64,000 nt of DNA from Thermobispora bispora DSM 43833 (GTDB lineage Bacteria; Actinomycetota; Actinomycetes; Streptosporangiales; Streptosporangiaceae). The notes under the pieces are model-generated. The model saw only the letters and a list, made by a program, of their open reading frames with translations, was not told where the DNA came from and ran no database searches. How positions within the stretch are numbered: the first letter of the stretch is position 1; every line of letters starts with the position of its first letter. The position numbers and the translations under genes were made by a program. Below are positions 32,503 to 43,621 of the stretch, one piece after another. The stretch is from assembly GCF_000092645.1 (NCBI RefSeq), contig NC_014165.1, positions 3,286,001 through 3,350,000 of the forward strand, in the 5' to 3' direction.

Positions 32503-33680
32503 CCCTTCCCTTCCTCTCGCAGGACTCGGTCGGCGACGGCGAACGCGGTGTTGGCCGCCGGGACCCCGCAGTACACGGCCGTCTGCAGCAGGACCTCCCG
32601 GATCTCCTCGGGGGTGAGCCCGTTGCGCAGGGCGGCCCGGACGTGCATGGCGAGCTCCTCGTAGTGGCCGCGGGCCACCAGCGCGGTGAGCGTGATGCAG
32701 CTGCGGACCCGGCGGCTCAGCCCGGGGCGGGTCCAGATCTCGCCCCAGGCGTACCGGGTGATGAGGTCCTGGAACGGGGCGGTGAAGGCCGTGGCGCCGG
32801 AGATCGCCCGGTCCACGTGCTCGTCGCCGAGCACCTCCCGCCGCACCGCCATCCCCGCGGCGTACCGCGCGGCGTCGCCGTACGGGCGCTCCCCCGCGAG
32901 GTGGCCGAGCATGGCGGCGAGCACCGGGGCGGGGCGCTCGACGTTGGCGAGGTGCGCGGCGCCCGGGATCTCGGTGAGCGCGGCCCCGGGGATGCCGTCG
33001 GCGAGCTCGCGGGCGTGCGCGGGCGGGGTGGCCGGGTCGTCCCGCCCGGCGATCACCAGGGTGGGCGCGGTGATCCGCCCCAGGTCGCCCCGGAGGTCGT
33101 AGCCGGCGAGCGCGTCGCAGCAGGCCGCGTAGCCCGCCGGGTCGGCGGCGCGCAGGTCGGCGAGGAGCGCCTGGGCCGCCGCGGACCCGGTGAATCCGGG
33201 GGTGAACCACCGCGCGGCCGCGGCCTCGGCCAGCACGCCCGTGCCCTTCTCCCGGACCAGCGCCGCCCGTTCGTGCCAGCCGGCCGGCTCGCCGAACCGC
33301 GCCGAGGAGCAGACGAGGATGAGCGAGCCGACCCGCTCGGGATGGTGGACGGCGAGCCAGGCGCCGACCGCGCCGCCGATCGAGATGCCCGCGTACGCGA
33401 ACCGGCCGATCCCGAGCCGGTCGGCCAGGTCGAGCACGAGCCGGGCCAGGTCGGCGATGGTGGCCGTCCCGGGCTCCGTGCCCGGCAGCAGCCCGGCCGG
33501 GGACCGGCCGTGGCCGGGCAGGTCCCAGCGGATCACCCGGTGGTCGCGGGCGAGCGCGGGCACCTGGGGGTCCCACACCGCGAGCGAGGTGCCGAGCGAG
33601 GGCCCGAGGATCAGCGGCGGCGCGTCCTCCGGACCGTCGATCACGTGCCCCGGGATCCGTGTTCCGTCAGTCGTCGTCAT
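32499..33680 (-). CDS. pcaL: PcaL: enol-lactone hydrolase / carboxymuconolactone decarboxylase fusion
   Basis: 393-aa bifunctional enzyme of the protocatechuate branch. Residues 1 to about 255 form an alpha/beta hydrolase (PcaD activity) with nucleophile Ser in AGISIGGAVG, Asp in VIAGRDDPATP and His in GAAHLANVERP. Residues of about 265-393 are the gamma-carboxymuconolactone decarboxylase domain (PcaC activity) with the family pattern CITLTALVARGHYEELAMHVRAAL (two pieces joined here) and VYCGVPAAN. Such PcaD-PcaC fusions are known from Streptomyces and Rhodococcus as pcaL. It overlaps pcaB by 14 nt and pobA by 4 nt. Confidence 0.93.
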   Translation of the reverse strand: MTTTDGTRIPGHVIDGPEDAPPLILGPSLGTSLAVWDPQVPALARDHRVIRWDLPGHGRSPAGLLPGTEPGTATIADLARLVLDLADRLGIGRFAYAGISIGGAVGAWLAVHHPERVGSLILVCSSARFGEPAGWHERAALVREKGTGVLAEAAAARWFTPGFTGSAAAQALLADLRAADPAGYAACCDALAGYDLRGDLGRITAPTLVIAGRDDPATPPAHARELADGIPGAALTEIPGAAHLANVERPAPVLAAMLGHLAGERPYGDAARYAAGMAVRREVLGDEHVDRAISGATAFTAPFQDLITRYAWGEIWTRPGLSRRVRSCITLTALVARGHYEELAMHVRAALRNGLTPEEIREVLLQTAVYCGVPAANTAFAVADRVLREEGKG

Positions 33681-35061
33681 GGTTCCGCCTCGCCCGTAGC
33701 GCGCGGTCCACCAGCGGGCCGGCCGAGCCCAGGTACCGCGCTGGATCGGTCAGGTCGTGCAGCGGCTCGTCGGGGAGCGCGGCGGCCGCGGGACCGGCCC
33801 GCAGCGCGCTGCGCAGGTCGGCCCCGTCGCGCACGGCGCGCACCGCGTCCCGCACCACCGCCCGCGCCCGCTCCCGGCCGAGGAGCGGGGTGAGGGCGGC
33901 GGCGATCCGCTCGCTCACGATGAGGCCTCGGGTGAGGCCGAGGTTCTCCCGCATCCGCTCCGGGTGCACCCGCAGCCCTTCGGCGAGCCCGGCCGCCGCC
34001 TCGGCCGCCCCGCCGACCAGGCGCAGCGCCTCGCGCAGCGGCTGCCACTCGGCGTGCCAGGCCCCCGGCGGGCGCTCGTCCTCGGCGGCGAGCGAGCCGT
34101 ACAGCGTCGCGGCCAGGGCGGGGACCTGCCGGGCCGCGGCGGCGATCAGCACCGAGGCGACGGGGTTCGCCTTCTGCGGCATGGCCGAGGAGCCGCCGCC
34201 CGCGCCCTCGGAGACCTCGCCGATCTCGGTCCGGGAGAGCACGAGCACGTCGGCGGCGAGCTTGCCCAGGGCGCCGGCGGTGAAGGCGAGCGCCCCGGCG
34301 AGGTCGGCGATCGGGGTGCGCAGGGTGTGCCACGGCAGCACCGGCTCGGCGAGCCCGGTCTCCGCCGCGTAGGCGGCGAGCAGCCGGGGGCCGAGGTCCG
34401 CGGCCGCATCGGGCCCGGCGTACGCGTGGAAGGCGGCGAGCGTGCCGCCCGCGCCGCCGAGCTGGACGGGCAGGGCGGCGCGGACCGCGGACAGGCGCGC
34501 GGCCGCGGCGCGGACCAGGGTGAGCCAGCCGGCCGCCTTCAGCCCGAACGTGGTGGGCACCGCGTGCTGGGTGAGGGTACGGCCGGGCATGGGGGTGTCC
34601 CGGTGCGCGGCGGCGAGGCCGGCGAGCGCCCGCTCGGCCCGGCCGAGGTCGGCGAGGACGGGCTCGAGCGCCCGCGCGGTGACGAGCATGAGCGCGGTGT
34701 CCCAGATGTCCTGGCTGGTGGCGCCGCGGTGCACGTACTCGGCGGCGGCCGGGTCCCGCTCGGCCACGGCCGCGGTGAGCACGGCGACCAGGGGGATGAC
34801 CGGGTTGCCGTCGGCCCGGGCGCGGAGCGCGAGCTCCCGTGGGTCGGCCCCGGCGAGGCCGGCCGCGGCCTCGGTCACCGCCCGGGCCGCGGCGGGCGGG
34901 GCGAGGCCGGCCGTGGCCAGGGCGCGGGTGAGCGCGGCCTCGGCGTCGAGCATCGCGCGGAGGAACGCGGCGTCTCCGGTGGCGGCGGCCGCCGCGGACC
35001 CGGCCCAGACCGGGGCGAGCAGGCCGACGTCGGCCGCCGCGTCACGCTCATTCGAAGGCAA
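33667..35061 (-). CDS. pcaB: 3-carboxy-cis,cis-muconate cycloisomerase
   Basis: 464-aa member of the fumarase/aspartase superfamily that lactonises carboxymuconate. The family signature region is GSSAMPQKANPVASVLIAAA. The catalytic loop regions are HRGATSQDIWDTA and LTQHAVPTTFGLKAAGWL. The start is uncertain: the TTG at 35061, with GAGGAG upstream, gives MPSNERDAAADVGLLAP, close to typical starts. A GTG at 35091 would add ten residues and overlap pcaG by 44 nt. It lies within pcaIJHGBL. Confidence 0.9.
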   Translation of the reverse strand: MPSNERDAAADVGLLAPVWAGSAAAAATGDAAFLRAMLDAEAALTRALATAGLAPPAAARAVTEAAAGLAGADPRELALRARADGNPVIPLVAVLTAAVAERDPAAAEYVHRGATSQDIWDTALMLVTARALEPVLADLGRAERALAGLAAAHRDTPMPGRTLTQHAVPTTFGLKAAGWLTLVRAAAARLSAVRAALPVQLGGAGGTLAAFHAYAGPDAAADLGPRLLAAYAAETGLAEPVLPWHTLRTPIADLAGALAFTAGALGKLAADVLVLSRTEIGEVSEGAGGGSSAMPQKANPVASVLIAAAARQVPALAATLYGSLAAEDERPPGAWHAEWQPLREALRLVGGAAEAAAGLAEGLRVHPERMRENLGLTRGLIVSERIAAALTPLLGRERARAVVRDAVRAVRDGADLRSALRAGPAAAALPDEPLHDLTDPARYLGSAGPLVDRALRARRNHDDD

Positions 35062-35620
35062 GGAACACCGTCTCCTCGTGGGTTCCGTCACCCTGCAGGC
35101 GGATGTCGAACCGGAACACGCGCTCCCCCTCCGGTACGGCGAGCAGGGTGGCCCGGCGCTCCGGCGGGAGGGAGGACAGCAGCGGGTCCGCCTCGGGGTC
35201 GGTCCGGTCCGGCAGGTAGACCCGGGTGTAGAGCTGCCGGAGCAGGCCGCGCGCGAAGATGCAGACGCTGATGTACGGCACGCCGCCCGGCGGGAGGGTG
35301 CGGAGCAGGTAGTGGCCGTCCTCGTCGACCGGCACGCGGCCGAACCCGGTGAACTTCAGGTGGTTCCGGCCGATCACCTGGCCGGTTACCGGGTCGCGGC
35401 GCAGCGAGCCCGGCGCCCCGGCGCGGGATCCGTCCGGCGCGGGCTGCCAGAACTCCAGCAGCGCGTCCTTGACCGGGTCCCCGGCGCCGTCGTAGACGCA
35501 CCCGTGCACGGTGATCGCGTCCGGGTGCCAGGGCGGGGCGATGTCGCCGCCCCCGGTGAACGGCAGGGCCAGCCCGAAGTAGGGGCCGATCGTCTGGGAC
35601 GGGGTGGGTGGCAGGGTCAT
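35048..35620 (-). CDS. pcaG: Protocatechuate 3,4-dioxygenase alpha subunit
   Basis: 190-aa intradiol dioxygenase subunit. It begins MTLPPTPSQTIGPYFGLAL, the family N-terminus. The fold motif ALLEFWQPAPDG is present, but the tyrosine/histidine iron ligands are carried by the beta subunit, as expected for PcaG. The start overlaps the pcaH stop codon as ATGA, fitting tight co-production of the heteromeric enzyme. Confidence 0.94.
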   Translation of the reverse strand: MTLPPTPSQTIGPYFGLALPFTGGGDIAPPWHPDAITVHGCVYDGAGDPVKDALLEFWQPAPDGSRAGAPGSLRRDPVTGQVIGRNHLKFTGFGRVPVDEDGHYLLRTLPPGGVPYISVCIFARGLLRQLYTRVYLPDRTDPEADPLLSSLPPERRATLLAVPEGERVFRFDIRLQGDGTHEETVFLAFE

Positions 35621-36393
35621 CGCCCCTCCTCCATGTAGGTCGCGTCCGGGCCGTCGAGCACGATGTCCCAGCGGAAGCCGAGGGCCCACTCGGGCCGGGA
35701 CAGGTCGTGGTCGTACGTGGCGATGAGCCGGCGGCGGGCGTCCTCGTCGGGGATGGACTGGTAGATCGGGTCGAACGGCAGCAGCGGGTCGCCGGGGAAG
35801 TACATCTGGGTGACGAGCCGCTGGGTGAACGCCGTGCCGAAGATCGAGAAGTGGATGTGCGCCGGCCGCCAGGCGTTGGTGTTGTTCCGCCAGGGGTAGG
35901 GGCCGGGCTTGATCGTGATGAAGGTGTACCGGCCGTCGTCGTCGGTGAGGCAGCGGCCGTACCCGGTGAAGTTGGGGTCGAGCGGGGCGGGGTGCTGCTC
36001 CCACTGGTGGGCGTAGCGGCCGGCCGCGTTGGCCTGCCAGATCTCGACGAGCTGGCCGCGCACCGGCCGGCCGTTCCGGTCCACGATCCGCCCGGTGACG
36101 ATGATCCGCTCGCCGATCGGCTCGCCCGGGTGCTGCCGGGTGAGGTCGGAGTCGAGCTCGGTCACGTCGGTCTCCCCGAAGACCGGCCCGGTGAGCTCGA
36201 CGGCCTCGGGGTCGCGCGGCACGACGAGCCGCTGCTTGGGGTGGCGCAGCACGCTGCCCCGGTACGGCGGGAAGTCGAGGAGCGGGTGGTCGCGGCGGGG
36301 CGCACCCTCCGCAACCGACTTGGCGTAGGCGCGGTGGATCTCGGCGATCTCCTCGTTGATCGCCTCCTGGGTGGGCAACTCCACTGCCGGCAT
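35617..36393 (-). CDS. pcaH: Protocatechuate 3,4-dioxygenase beta subunit
   Basis: 258-aa iron-bearing subunit of the Fe(III) intradiol dioxygenase that opens protocatechuate between the hydroxyls to 3-carboxymuconate. It has LVEIWQANAAGRYAHQWEQH and GRYTFITIKPGPYPW, followed by RPAHIHFSIFG, which holds the two His ligands; the Tyr ligands lie in the preceding segments. The ATG at 36393 was chosen because the frame to 36645 adds an Arg/Pro-rich tail without family similarity. There is a 155-nt gap to pcaJ. Confidence 0.95.
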   Translation of the reverse strand: MPAVELPTQEAINEEIAEIHRAYAKSVAEGAPRRDHPLLDFPPYRGSVLRHPKQRLVVPRDPEAVELTGPVFGETDVTELDSDLTRQHPGEPIGERIIVTGRIVDRNGRPVRGQLVEIWQANAAGRYAHQWEQHPAPLDPNFTGYGRCLTDDDGRYTFITIKPGPYPWRNNTNAWRPAHIHFSIFGTAFTQRLVTQMYFPGDPLLPFDPIYQSIPDEDARRRLIATYDHDLSRPEWALGFRWDIVLDGPDATYMEEGR

Positions 36394-36548
36394 GGGGTGG
36401 CCTGCCTTTCTCGATCGGGGGGATTGAGCGGGGGTTCGAGCGGGGCGTGCCTCGGGGAGGGCCGCACGGGGACCCGCCGGTGGCGCGCCGCCCGGGCGCC
36501 CGTTCCGGGCGGTGCGCGGCCCGGGCCTCGCCGGAGCCCGGCCCGGCG

Positions 36549-37304
36549 TCATGCGGAGGCGGCCGTGAGCGCGCGGAGCGCGGCGAGCTCCTCGGCGGTC
36601 GGCGGCTCGGTGGTGCGGACCTGGTCGGCGATCTTCAGCGGCCATCCGGTGGCGGCCCGGACCTGCTCGATGTCCACCCCGGGGTGGACGTCGGTGAGCA
36701 CGAGCTCGGCGGTGTCCGGGTCGGGGCGGAGGATGCCGAGGTCGGTGATGACGGCGACCGGCCCCTTGCCGCGCAGGCCCAGCCGCTCCCGGTCGCCGCG
36801 GCCGGTGCCGTGCCCGACCGAGGTGATGAAGTCGAGCCGCTCCACGAACCCGCGCGGGGAGTGGCGGAGCACGATCAGCACCTCACGGCAGTTCGCCGCG
36901 ATCTCCGGGGCGCCGCCGGCTCCGGGGAGGCGGATCGGCGGGCGGCCGGGTCCCCGGTCGATGAGGGTGGTGTTGATGTTGCCGAACCGGTCGATCTGCG
37001 CGGCGCCGAGGAAGCCGACGTCGATCCGGCCGGCTTGGAGCCAGTAGTTGAACATCTCGGGCACGGAGACCACGGCGTCGGCGGTGTCGGCGAGCTCGCC
37101 GTCGCCGATGGACAGCGGCAGCCGCGTGGGTTTCGCGCCGAGCGCTCCCGACTCGTAGATGAGGACCAGGTCGGGGCGGACGGTCCGGCGGGCGAGGTTC
37201 GCGGCCGTGCTGGGGAGGCCGATGCCCACGAAGCAGGTGCGCGCACCGGCGAGCGCCCGGGCCGCGTTGATGCTCATCAGCTCGTCGCGCGTCCAGTCGC
37301 TCAT
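36549..37304 (-). CDS. pcaJ: 3-oxoadipate CoA-transferase subunit B
   Basis: 251-aa beta subunit of a glutaconate-type CoA-transferase that activates 3-oxoadipate with succinyl-CoA. The predicted catalytic Glu lies in LIYESGALGAKP, at the place of the usual ENG motif. GFLGAAQIDRFGNINTT is typical of the family. It overlaps pcaI by ATGA. Related CoA-transferases act on other acids (for example IpdAB in steroid catabolism); the pca neighbours decide the assignment. Confidence 0.88.
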   Translation of the reverse strand: MSDWTRDELMSINAARALAGARTCFVGIGLPSTAANLARRTVRPDLVLIYESGALGAKPTRLPLSIGDGELADTADAVVSVPEMFNYWLQAGRIDVGFLGAAQIDRFGNINTTLIDRGPGRPPIRLPGAGGAPEIAANCREVLIVLRHSPRGFVERLDFITSVGHGTGRGDRERLGLRGKGPVAVITDLGILRPDPDTAELVLTDVHPGVDIEQVRAATGWPLKIADQVRTTEPPTAEELAALRALTAASA

Positions 37305-38116
37305 CGGGCCACCGCCTGCAGGACGTTCTCGCGCAGCCAGGTCTGGAACCGCTCGCGGTCGCGGGAGATCTCGTCCCACGCTCGGTAGAAGGCGTTGTCG
37401 CGGACCGAGTAGCCCGCCGCGTACGACGGGTGGGCGCCGCCGGGGACCTCGGCGACCGCGGTGACCACCCAGCTCGGCAGGATCACGCCCCCGGGCCGGG
37501 GTTCGAGCTCGTCGACGATCTCCTCCACGGTGACGAGGACCCGCCGGGCGGCGAGGGCGGCCTCCTTCTGCACCCCGGTGAGCCCCCAGAACTGGACGTT
37601 GCCCTCCCGGTCGGCCTGCTGGGCGTGGATCACCGTGACGTCGGGGTTGATCGCGGCCACGGCCGCGAGCTCCTCCCCGGTGAACGGGCAGGTGATCGTG
37701 GCCACGGTGTCGGTGCGGGTGGCCAGGTCACTGCCGCGGTAGCCGCGGAGCACGGCGAACGGCAGCCCGGAGGCGCCGGCCACGTAGCGGTTCGCCATCC
37801 CGGCGTGGCTGTGCTCGTCGAGCTCGAGCGGGCGCGGCCAGCCGTTCTCCACGGCGTCCCGGAAGCGGTGGAGCGAGCCGACGCCCGGGTTGCCACCCCA
37901 GGAGAAGACGAGTTTGCGCACCAGGCCGGCGCCGATGAGCTGGTCGTAGATGAGGTCGGGGGTCATCCGGATCAGGGTGAGGTCGGTGATCCCCTGCCGG
38001 ATGACCTCGTGTGCGGCGGCGAACGGGATCAGGTGGGTGAACCCCTCCATGGCGACCGAGTCGCCGTCGTGGATCAGTTCCGCCACCGCCTCGGACAGCG
38101 TACGGATGACTGCCAT
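37301..38116 (-). CDS. pcaI: 3-oxoadipate CoA-transferase subunit A
   Basis: 271-aa alpha subunit of the same enzyme, with VAMEGFTHLIPFAAAHEVIR at the N-terminus, the glycine-rich SWGGNPGVGSLHRFRDAVE region and HAQQADREGNVQFWG. The size and the 271 + 251 subunit pair resemble CatIJ/PcaIJ proteins. It is the first gene of the operon. Its promoter is shared with the divergent double-IclR gene and contains a perfect palindrome. Confidence 0.88.
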   Translation of the reverse strand: MAVIRTLSEAVAELIHDGDSVAMEGFTHLIPFAAAHEVIRQGITDLTLIRMTPDLIYDQLIGAGLVRKLVFSWGGNPGVGSLHRFRDAVENGWPRPLELDEHSHAGMANRYVAGASGLPFAVLRGYRGSDLATRTDTVATITCPFTGEELAAVAAINPDVTVIHAQQADREGNVQFWGLTGVQKEAALAARRVLVTVEEIVDELEPRPGGVILPSWVVTAVAEVPGGAHPSYAAGYSVRDNAFYRAWDEISRDRERFQTWLRENVLQAVAR

Positions 38117-38177
38117 GCCTTTCGTCCTCACCGGCGAGCGGCGGGCCGGACCGGCCACACCGTGCCTTGTTCGGCTG

Positions 38178-38193
38178 GCGAACTTTAGTTCGC
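38178..38193. promoter_or_regulatory. Palindromic operator GCGAAC-TTTA-GTTCGC
   Basis: Perfect inverted repeat with 6-bp arms and a 4-bp spacer, 62 bp before pcaI and about 140 bp before the IclR start. TATCGT follows directly on the plus strand. It is the most likely binding site for the adjacent double-IclR protein and would control both directions. Confidence 0.65.
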
Positions 38194-38334
38194 TATCGTG
38201 ACTCGAGTGTGGCCAACCGGTGGACGGGTGTCAATGGCGGAGCCGGGGCGGGCGGTACGGTTTCCGCGGAAACCCGAGGTACGGCTGAGCCGATTGCGGC
38301 GCGGGAGACGCGAGCCAGCGAAACGGAGATCGCG

Positions 38335-40140
38335 ATGGACGGGACGGGTGGCACCCCGAGCGCGGCCTTGGCCGAGGACCCGCCGGAGGAGGCGGTCGGC
38401 CCGCTCATCCGCGGGCTGGCCGTGATCCGGCACCTCACCCTCACCGGTGGCCGCCGGGTGGTGAGCGAGCTGGTCCGGGAGACCGGGCTCGCCCGCTCCA
38501 CGGTCGACCGGATCCTCGGCACGCTCGCCCGGCTCGGCTACGCGCGGCTCGGCGAGCGGGAGGTGGCGCTCGCGCCCCCGCTGATGGAGCTGGGGAACGC
38601 CTACCTCGCGGCGTCCCGGATCCCCGCCCTGCTCGGCCCGATCGCCGACCGGCTCGCCGAGGAGCTCGACGAATCGGTCTCGATCGCCGTGCCGGACCGG
38701 GACGGCGTGCGGTTCGTGCACCAGATGCCGCGCCGGCGCACGATGTCGGTCACGTTCCACGTGGGCGACCTGCTGCCCGCGGAGAGCGCCGCGCCGGGGG
38801 CGCTGTTCGCCGCCCACTGGTCCCCGGCCGACTGGGAGCGCTGGCGCGCCCGGGTGGCCGAGGACCCGGGGTACGCCTCCTTCCCGGTGCTGCCCGACGG
38901 CACGGCGCGGGGCGCCGGCACCTTCGCCGCCCGGGCCGAGCGGGCACGGGCGGACGGCTGGTCGGTGGACGATCAGCAGATCGAGCCCGGGCTGATCGCG
39001 GTCGCGGTCCCGGTGCGCGATCCGGACGGGCGACCGCTCTGCGCCCTGAGCGTGGTGAGCCACACCAGCCGGCACACCGCCGGGTCGCTGCGCGACGCCG
39101 TGCTCGGCCGGATGCGGGAGACGGCCGCCGCCATGGAGCGCGCGCTCGCCTCACCCTCCGGCGCGCCCGGTGGCGCCACCCCGGCGGGGGTGGACGAGGC
39201 GGGCGGCCCGGCCGCCGGCGCGCCATCGGCGACGCCGTCCGGTGCGTCAGCGGAGACGCCGGCCGACGCGCCAGCGGACCCGGCGACCGGAGCGTCTGCG
39301 GAGACGGCGGCCGGCGCGGCGGGGCAGCGGGAGCCCGGTGCCGAGGATCGGGCCACCGGCCCCGAGTACATCGAGTCCTTCGCCCGCGGGCTGCGGGTGC
39401 TCACCGCCTTCGGCGCGCGGACCGAGGCGGTCTCGCTCACCGAGCTCGCCGAGCTCACCGGGCTGCCCCGGGCCACGGTGCGCCGCGCGCTGATCACCCT
39501 GACCCACCTCGGATACGTGGCCGCGGAGGGGAGGCTCTTCCGGCTCACCCCGCGGGTGCTCGACCTCGGCTTCCCCTGCCTCGCCCGGCTCACCCTGTCG
39601 CGGATCGCCCTCCCCCACCTGGCCTGGCTCAGCGCGCAGGTGAACGACTCGGCGTCGATGGCCGTGCTCGCCGGAGACGAGATCCAGTACGTGGCGCGCG
39701 TGCCCACGGTGCGGATCATGAGCGTCGACATCACCGTGGGCACCCGGTTCCCGGCGTACGCGACGTCGATGGGGCGGGTCCTCCTCGCCGGGCTGCCGCG
39801 GGAGGAGCGCGACGCGATCCTCGCCCGCACCGACCTGCGGCCGTTCACCCGCCGGACGATCACCGGCCGGGCGCGGCTCGCCGCCGTGCTCGACCGGACG
39901 GCGCGGGACGGCTACGCACTGGTCGACCAGGAGCTGGAGGACGGGCTGCGCTCGATCGCGGTTCCGGTGCGCGACCGGGCCGGGAGGGTGGTCGCCGCCG
40001 TCAACGTCTCCAGCCATGCCGCGCGCCGGACCGCCGAGCAGGCCCGGGAGGCGGTGCTCCCCCTGCTCAGGCGGGCGGCGGCCCGGATCGAGCACGACTA
40101 CCACATCGCCACCCGGTTCGCCCGCATCCCGGTGGCGTGA
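38335..40140 (+). CDS. Tandem-fused double IclR-type regulator of the pca operon
   Basis: 601-aa protein made of two complete IclR units. Unit 1: winged HTH at about 20-80 (VVSELVRETGLARSTVDRIL), effector domain at about 85-255. An Ala/Pro/Gly/Glu-rich linker spans about 265-345. Unit 2: HTH at about 350-410 (LTELAELTGLPRATVRRAL), effector domain at about 415-595. IclR proteins usually carry one unit and bind DNA as dimers, so this chain resembles a covalent dimer. The ATG at 38335 has GGAG upstream; the frame stays open back to 38167 across the operator, so a longer form is less likely. Divergent from pcaI, it is probably the PcaR/PobR-like control protein, responding to an aromatic or beta-ketoadipate. 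Confidence 0.85.
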   Translation: MDGTGGTPSAALAEDPPEEAVGPLIRGLAVIRHLTLTGGRRVVSELVRETGLARSTVDRILGTLARLGYARLGEREVALAPPLMELGNAYLAASRIPALLGPIADRLAEELDESVSIAVPDRDGVRFVHQMPRRRTMSVTFHVGDLLPAESAAPGALFAAHWSPADWERWRARVAEDPGYASFPVLPDGTARGAGTFAARAERARADGWSVDDQQIEPGLIAVAVPVRDPDGRPLCALSVVSHTSRHTAGSLRDAVLGRMRETAAAMERALASPSGAPGGATPAGVDEAGGPAAGAPSATPSGASAETPADAPADPATGASAETAAGAAGQREPGAEDRATGPEYIESFARGLRVLTAFGARTEAVSLTELAELTGLPRATVRRALITLTHLGYVAAEGRLFRLTPRVLDLGFPCLARLTLSRIALPHLAWLSAQVNDSASMAVLAGDEIQYVARVPTVRIMSVDITVGTRFPAYATSMGRVLLAGLPREERDAILARTDLRPFTRRTITGRARLAAVLDRTARDGYALVDQELEDGLRSIAVPVRDRAGRVVAAVNVSSHAARRTAEQAREAVLPLLRRAAARIEHDYHIATRFARIPVA

Positions 40141-40218
40141 CGCCGGCTCTCTGAACCATTGGCCCGACGCACGAGGTCCGCCCGTATCCCGGTGGCGTGA
40201 CGCCGGCCCGGTGAACCG
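40119..40218. repeat. 60-bp-period duplication of the IclR gene end
   Basis: The last codons, stop codon and following bases of the IclR gene (CCCGGTGGCGTGACGCCGGC and flanks, 40119-40158) recur 60 bp later (40179-40218) with few changes. The second copy is outside the gene. It looks like a recent local tandem duplication. Confidence 0.75.
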
Positions 40219-40246
40219 TCGATCCTCGCGGCCCGGCTCGCCTCCG

Positions 40247-40298
40247 GCCCGCCCCGGCATCACGGCACGATCGCCCGCCCCGGCATCACGGCACGATC
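40247..40298. repeat. Two perfect 26-bp tandem repeats
   Basis: The unit GCCCGCCCCGGCATCACGGC plus ACGATC occurs twice without a gap (40247-40272 and 40273-40298), in the convergent space between the IclR gene and ligA. Confidence 0.85.
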
Positions 40299-40326
40299 GC
40301 CGGGTCATTCCCGTCGCGGCGGAAGG

Positions 40327-42594
<2,268 letters not shown>

Positions 42595-43602
42595 TCACTC
42601 CTCCCCGGGATCCTCCCGCAGCACGCGCGCCGCCTTCCGGCACGTGGCGAGGGCGTCCTTGGCGTACGCCGGCGAGGCCCCGGCGAGACCGCACACCGGG
42701 GTGAGCACCACCTGCGTGGCCAGCCGCGCCGGCGGGAAGCCGAGCCTACGCCAGAGCTCGATCGCGGGCCTGGCCACCACGCCGATGTCCGGGAGCCTGG
42801 AGTCCGTCCCCGGCACGACCCCGAGGAAGAACGCCACCCCCTTCTCGATCGCCTCGCCGATGGGGTCCTCGTCCTGGCGGCGCAGCAGCGACGCGTCGCA
42901 GGAGATCCCCCGCGCCCCGGCGGTGCGGATCACCTCGAACGGCACCCCGGCGGCGCAGCAGTGGACGACCGGGAACGCCTCCCCGCACGCGGAGATCACC
43001 GTCTCCAGCCGCTCACGCACGATCATCGGCTCGACCGCGGGGATCCTGCCGAAGCCCGAGGCCGTGGGGACGCTCCCGGCGAGCACGCGCGGCAGCTCCG
43101 GCTCGTCGAGCTGGACGACGAGCCGCGCCCCGGGCACCCGGCGCGCCACGTCGGCGAGGTGCTGGGCGACCCCTTCGGCCAGGGACTCGGCGATGTCCCG
43201 TACGGCTCCCGGGTCGACGAGCGCCTTGTGGCCGTACCGGAGCTCGATGGACGCGGCGAGCGTCCACGGGCCGCACACCTGAACCTTGAGCGGCCCCTGG
43301 TACTCACGGGCGATCTCCTCCAGGCCGTCGAGGTCCCGGCGCAGGTGGTCGGCGGCCCGCTTGGCGTCCCGCCCGGGACGGTCCGTGAACCGCCAGCCGG
43401 AGGGGTGGACCTCGGCGTGCAGGTCCACGAGGAGCGAGGCGCTCCGGCCGATCATGTCGGCGCCGACGCCGCGCCCGGGGAGCTCGGGCAGGTACGGCAG
43501 GGACGTCTCACCGAAGGCCATGCGGATGGCCTCCATGTGGTCCTCGCCCGGGTGGGAGCCGACCCCCGTGGCGGCCGCCTCGTCCCACGGATACTCGTTC
43601 AC
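42595..43602 (-). CDS. MetE C-terminal-like (cobalamin-independent methionine synthase family) protein
   Basis: 335-aa TIM-barrel protein of the UROD/MetE-like superfamily, with the N-terminal pattern TGVGSHPGEDHMEAIRM, CGPWTLAASIEL, the Zn-type VVHCCAAGVPF and the final TPVCGLAG. Actinobacteria often carry this short single-barrel relative of MetE; whether it makes methionine is not known. It lies just downstream of nothing obvious in methionine synthesis. The start is a GTG at 43602, only 19 nt from the GTG of the divergent MBL gene, and no Shine-Dalgarno sequence is evident. Confidence 0.78.
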   Translation of the reverse strand: MNEYPWDEAAATGVGSHPGEDHMEAIRMAFGETSLPYLPELPGRGVGADMIGRSASLLVDLHAEVHPSGWRFTDRPGRDAKRAADHLRRDLDGLEEIAREYQGPLKVQVCGPWTLAASIELRYGHKALVDPGAVRDIAESLAEGVAQHLADVARRVPGARLVVQLDEPELPRVLAGSVPTASGFGRIPAVEPMIVRERLETVISACGEAFPVVHCCAAGVPFEVIRTAGARGISCDASLLRRQDEDPIGEAIEKGVAFFLGVVPGTDSRLPDIGVVARPAIELWRRLGFPPARLATQVVLTPVCGLAGASPAYAKDALATCRKAARVLREDPGEE

Positions 43603-43621
43603 GGGGACTAGCTTAGGGAGC

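Noticed and set aside
38167-38334. Longer start for the double IclR gene
   Set aside because: The extension reads through the palindromic operator and promoter and has no IclR similarity; the ATG at 38335 has a ribosome-binding site.
42595-43602. Full-length MetE methionine synthase
   Set aside because: The product is 335 aa, about half of MetE, and lacks the N-terminal barrel; it belongs to the short relatives of uncertain function.
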